A program made the translations under genes and the position numbers. The notes under the pieces are model-generated. The model made no database searches and had not been told where the DNA came from. It saw only the letters and a program-made list of their open reading frames with translations. From Blastomyces gilchristii SLH14081 (lineage: Eukaryota; Ascomycota; Eurotiomycetes; Onygenales; Ajellomycetaceae), in the NCBI RefSeq assembly GCF_000003855.2, contig NW_003101681.1, positions 2,797,893 to 2,861,892 on the forward strand: a stretch of DNA of 64,000 bases, written 5' to 3'. The first letter of the stretch is position 1; each line of letters starts with the position of its first letter. Shown in pieces: positions 60,834-64,000 of the stretch.

Positions 60834-61164
60834 TGTGATGAGCTGCACCTGATCAATTATATAGACTATTTCATTACACTTCATAGATTCTTCTGCTTCA
60901 CTTCATAGATTCTTCTGTTTCACTATTAAACATGTACATCTCAATTCTCAGCCATTCTCAATCATCAATTCTCAGTCATCATGAATGTGTATAGATTCTT
61001 TCACCTCGAAGCTTCACTGCATACACTATCACATACATGTATAAATATTCATCTTAATTACTGATTTCTACACTTTCTCTTTCTTTTCCTTCTTTAATGT
61101 TTTTCTCTTTGTTATATAAGACCTATCAATATCATACCGATCTATTCGGCGTAGGCCTCTTACA
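60834..61164 (+). repeat. 3' LTR of the gypsy element
   Basis: TGTGATGAGCTGC...CCTCTTACA, 331 bp. It is preceded by the purine tract GAAAGAGAGAGGC (60818-60830), a likely polypurine tract. It is 22 bp longer than the 5' LTR because of a tandem duplication near 60885-60930. The outer (right) end retains CpG; the inner end is mutated. Confidence 0.93.
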
Positions 61165-62951
61165 GATATCAATCAAATTCAATTTAATATGAATAAAACT
61201 GAGTTAATTCATTTCTTTTCTAGATTTATTGAGAAAGAACTATCTCTAACTCTTTTAAATAGAGAGATTAAACTCAGTGTAAATATCAAATGATTAGAAG
61301 TATGGTTAAACTTCAAGTTGAATTTTAAATATTACATTCAACAAAGAACTGTCAAGGCAGAAAGACTATTGAACAACATAATCAGACTATCAAATACAGA
61401 GAGAGGTCTATCCTTCCAGGCTATGAGACAGTTATATATAGCCTGTATTACATCAGTAGCTGATTATGAAGTGCAAGTTTGATGAAATAATCAAGAGAAT
61501 TTCACTGAACTCTTTCAAAGTCTGTAAAACAGAGTTTTGAGAAGAATTCTGAAAGCATTCAAATCATCTTCTATTAAAGCAATAGAAATTGAAGCTTCAA
61601 TTCCTTCTTCTGCTATTAGATTTGAAAAGACCTGTATGAACTATGCTCTGAGAGTTATAAAGATGAGCTCAAATTATATAATCAGAGAAAGAGTCTCTTC
61701 TTCATTTTCATCAATTAACTCTGAAAATGAACTGGATTGAAATAGATTTCTTGATTGAAATGAAAATAATTCTTCAAAGAAAATGCCTTCTCAACTGTAC
61801 AGACTATGCTCTCTGATTAAAAATCAATTTTCTTCTTTAAATATTGAAAAAGTTGATCATGAGAAGATATCTCTCTGAAGAGAAAAGCTTGAATCTCTTA
61901 TAGACTTGCAAATAAGTGAACTATCTAAGAAGAAAGAATATGAACAGCATTTGAAGAGAATTTTCACAATCAATATAGAAGACTCTATTCTGATTTATTC
62001 AGATGACTTTAAAAATGAGAATTTGAATAGATTAGACACAGACATTGCTTATACTGAAGATAATATCAATTTTATCTCAGATTTCTGAAATTTAGACTGT
62101 GAATCTGAAGTCTTTGATGCTGAACTATTTGCAATAGTGAAAGCTTTCAAACTCATTGAAATAAAATCTCATAAAAGAGGAAATAGTTTGAAAGAGACAT
62201 GAATATTCTCTGATAGTCAAGCTGCTTTAAAAAGACTTAGAAATAGTCAGATTTATAATGATCAAATGAATCTTGAACTGATCTTAAACTCTGTTTTAAA
62301 AATTCAAAAGAGAAGAACATCAAAGCTGATAATTCATCTGCACTGAGTTCCTGCTCATATGAATATTCATGGCAATGAATTGACTGATTCAGCTGCAAAA
62401 AAGAGTGCAGAATTAAGCAGATTTATTCAAAAAATTATGTTCTAGTCTTTTATAAAGAGAAAAATAAAAGAATCTTATTTAAACAAGTGAAATAAAAGCT
62501 GGCAGAAACAAAAGAAGAGTATACATTATTCAAGATTTGAAACAAAACTCAAGTGAAAATCTTGTTCAATTAAATGTAAAAAGAAAATATTCCCATCTAT
62601 AATACAGCTGAAACTAGGACATGACTATTTCAAATTTTATATACAAAGATTTGATGATAGATTTGACTCAATAGAATGCTCATTTTGCAATGTAAATAAG
62701 AATTCTGATCATATTGTAATACACTGTGCATTATACAATAGTCTCAGAGCCAGATTGAAAGAGAAGTATGATCTAAATCAATTAAATATGAGATTCTTAT
62801 TCTCAACTGAGACAGAAATTAAATACTTAATAGACTTTCTATCAGAAACTCAAGCAGCTATAAGAAAATGACTAAATTCAGAAATATCTGAATATGAAGA
62901 GGAGAAAATCAATCAAAAATTGTCTGTTAAACAGCTATATACTATCTTTTA
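61165..62951 (+). mobile_element. LINE retrotransposon, right part (RT thumb, RNase H, C-terminal zinc motif)
   Basis: Continues the LINE ORF2 from codon to codon after the gypsy insertion. It contains the post-RT region (MNKTELIHFFS, FKYYIQQRTVKAERLLNNI, MRQLYIACITSVADY), RNase H (DAELFAIVKAF, SDSQAALKRLRN, HLH-stop-VPAHMNIHGNELTDSAA, about 62100-62400), and a C-terminal C-x2-C-x7-H-x4-C motif (CSFCNVNKNSDHIVIHC, about 62677-62730). It ends near 62951. RNase H in the LINE supports the Tad1/I lineage. Confidence 0.85.
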
Positions 62952-63615
62952 ATAATTTGTTTTGTTACAGTCTCTCTTTATTTTATCTTTTTCTTTCAAT
63001 TCTTTTCTATCTATTTATTTAATATGTCTATCTTTAAGACTGTGTTCTCTTTTCTTTTATCATGATATTATCAAATGATTTTAAAGTATTAGAAGATGTT
63101 AAAACACTGTAATTTATAAACAGTTTTTATATTCTGAGCCGGAATTTTCTGATTTTGCATATCTGAAATTGATAAATGTATAATAGTTAACTTTATAGAT
63201 ATAGAAAAAACCCTGAGAACTAAAAGTTCTCAGATAGATGTCATAGTCTCTGACTATATACATCTATAATTGAAGAATAATAATAATAATAATAATAATA
63301 ATTTCATGTATAATAAAACTCATAACAATTTCTTCTAAGAACAGAAAAATCAGTGTTAGAAAGAAAAGATGAAAAAAGAAAAGACTTACAATCTTAACAC
63401 TGTTGAGAAGAGAGGTGATTCTTTAATATGAATAAACAATTATTTCATTATAAATACTTAAAATAAACATAATAATCAGTGTCTGTAATCAAGCTTCAGA
63501 TAGTCATGTTATACACAGTCTTTATACAATAAATTGTTTTAGAGATTGATAAGAAGAATGAGAGTGTACACACTGAGAAACATGATTCATCAAGTCTATA
63601 CAACATCTTCTTGAA
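62952..63615. other. LINE 3' region and AT-rich DNA
   Basis: No gene. An (AAT)n microsatellite at about 63275-63302 may be the 3' tail of the LINE; a GAACTAAAAGTTC hairpin lies at 63217-63229. Confidence 0.5.
63275..63302. repeat. (AAT)n microsatellite
   Basis: About nine AAT units; a candidate simple-repeat tail of the LINE. Confidence 0.85.
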
Positions 63616-63819
63616 ATGAGAAGAGCTGATAACAAAAGCAGAAGTGATGACAGAGACAGAAGAAGCAGAAGTAACAGAAGTGAAAGTCATAGAAACAGAG
63701 ATAGTGAAAGCAGAAGCATCAGAAACAGAGATAAGAATAGAAGATTGAGACAGAATGACAGAGGGAGAAACAGTGACAAAAGAGACAGAGAGAGATATAG
63801 AAGACTCAGTTATATATAA
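63616..63819 (+). other. Arg/Ser/Asp-rich open stretch in mutated DNA
   Basis: A purine-rich segment open for 67 codons, reading RSDDRDRRSRSNRSES-like repeats. The AGA/GAC/AGC codon repetition suggests low complexity or a remnant of a charged gag linker rather than a gene. Surroundings are AT-rich with no other domain. Confidence 0.35.
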
Positions 63820-64000
63820 TACAGATAATTTCTTCATTATTATATTCTTCAAGTTCTCAATTAATAATTTAATATTGAGGTGTTCACTGTCATCTGCAGA
63901 TGCAGATCTGTCAAAATATGAGAATTCTATATAAATGAAAACAAATATATCAGCATCTGCATTTATATAAAATTATATCAGAAAACACAATCAGAAGTCT
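63820..64000. other. AT-rich DNA to window end
   Basis: No feature recognised; the mutated repeat block continues beyond the window. Confidence 0.5.

Larger units (their letters stand above)
55423..61164 (+). mobile_element. complete Ty3/gypsy chromovirus inserted in the LINE
   Basis: 5742 bp: LTRs of 309 and 331 bp, flanked by GATAT target duplications (55418-55422, 61165-61169). Mutated internal domains in + order: gag zinc knuckle C-x2-C-x4-H-x4-C (VCINCN-stop-LEHITFNC, 56954-56998), aspartic protease (MIDSSLCHYAMI, about 57297), reverse transcriptase (IKLDIITVFYKIHI, AYLDDILIF at 58391-58420), RNase H (IEADFSDYIIEE, about 58840), integrase (VIDFAVNLSKSKS and LDQSCQFIS, 59500-60250), and a C-terminal chromodomain (NELE-stop-EIENILNERL...QYLMK-type, about 60660-60760). 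The pol order RT before IN and the chromodomain identify a chromovirus. The copy is dead through many TGA codons. Confidence 0.92.

Overview
The window reads as genomic DNA of a filamentous ascomycete. Genes are split by short GT-AG introns, proteins and domain pairings are typical of Eurotiomycetes (vacuolar subtilase, DUF4246, DUF2855, Zn2Cys6 regulator), and there is a sharp border between ordinary gene DNA (1 to about 43.06 kb) and a very AT-rich, transposon-filled block (about 43.06 to 64 kb). This two-compartment layout and the gene set suggest Onygenales (an Ajellomycetaceae-like fungus such as Blastomyces or Emmonsia). The species is an inference only.

Gene compartment, left to right: the 3' part of a one-pass membrane protein (1-1100, +); a four-AT-hook nuclear protein (2284-3219, -); a SEC14/CRAL-TRIO lipid-transfer protein (4270-6383, -); the Tudor-SN nuclease-domain protein SND1 (7300-10093, -); a DUF2855 protein (11406-12689, -); a repeat- and motif-rich interval with two doubtful small ORFs (12.7-15.4 kb); a Zn2Cys6 transcription factor that seems to be broken (15403-17773, -); Cu/Zn superoxide dismutase (20617-21735, -); a DUF4246 protein (23995-26261, +); transaldolase with two micro-exons (27218-28799, -); a giant BEACH-WD40 protein (30237-38459, -); and a vacuolar-type subtilisin protease (39750-41387, +). 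The genes are independent housekeeping or accessory loci, and I see no operon-like cluster or biosynthetic pathway. I rebuilt exon structures by matching reading-frame phase across GT-AG junctions, and every joined CDS closes in frame.

AT-rich compartment: a Ty1/copia 3' part in minus orientation (about 42.9-44.2 kb) carries a 478-bp terminal-inverted-repeat element (43418-43895, exact 8-bp target duplication). About 0.8 kb to the right lies a 5.8-kb element (44665-50486) with the same two termini in opposite orientation and its own 8-bp target duplication; it looks like the full-length relative of the small one. A LINE (CCHC gag-like ORF1, endonuclease, reverse transcriptase, RNase H) follows at about 51.59-62.95 kb and is interrupted by a complete Ty3/gypsy chromovirus (55423-61164) with two LTRs and a 5-bp GATAT duplication. 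Removing the gypsy element restores the LINE reading frame exactly. No element is intact: all are riddled with C-to-T and G-to-A changes of the repeat-induced point mutation type.

The most unusual signal is the context of those changes. The two gypsy LTRs and the stop codons that replace tryptophan codons (mainly TGA, seldom TAG) show mutation mostly at CpG and CpC, while CpA, the classical RIP target in Neurospora, is largely spared. The 5.8-kb element with its deletion derivative and a recurring 23-bp internal motif is the best candidate for something undescribed.
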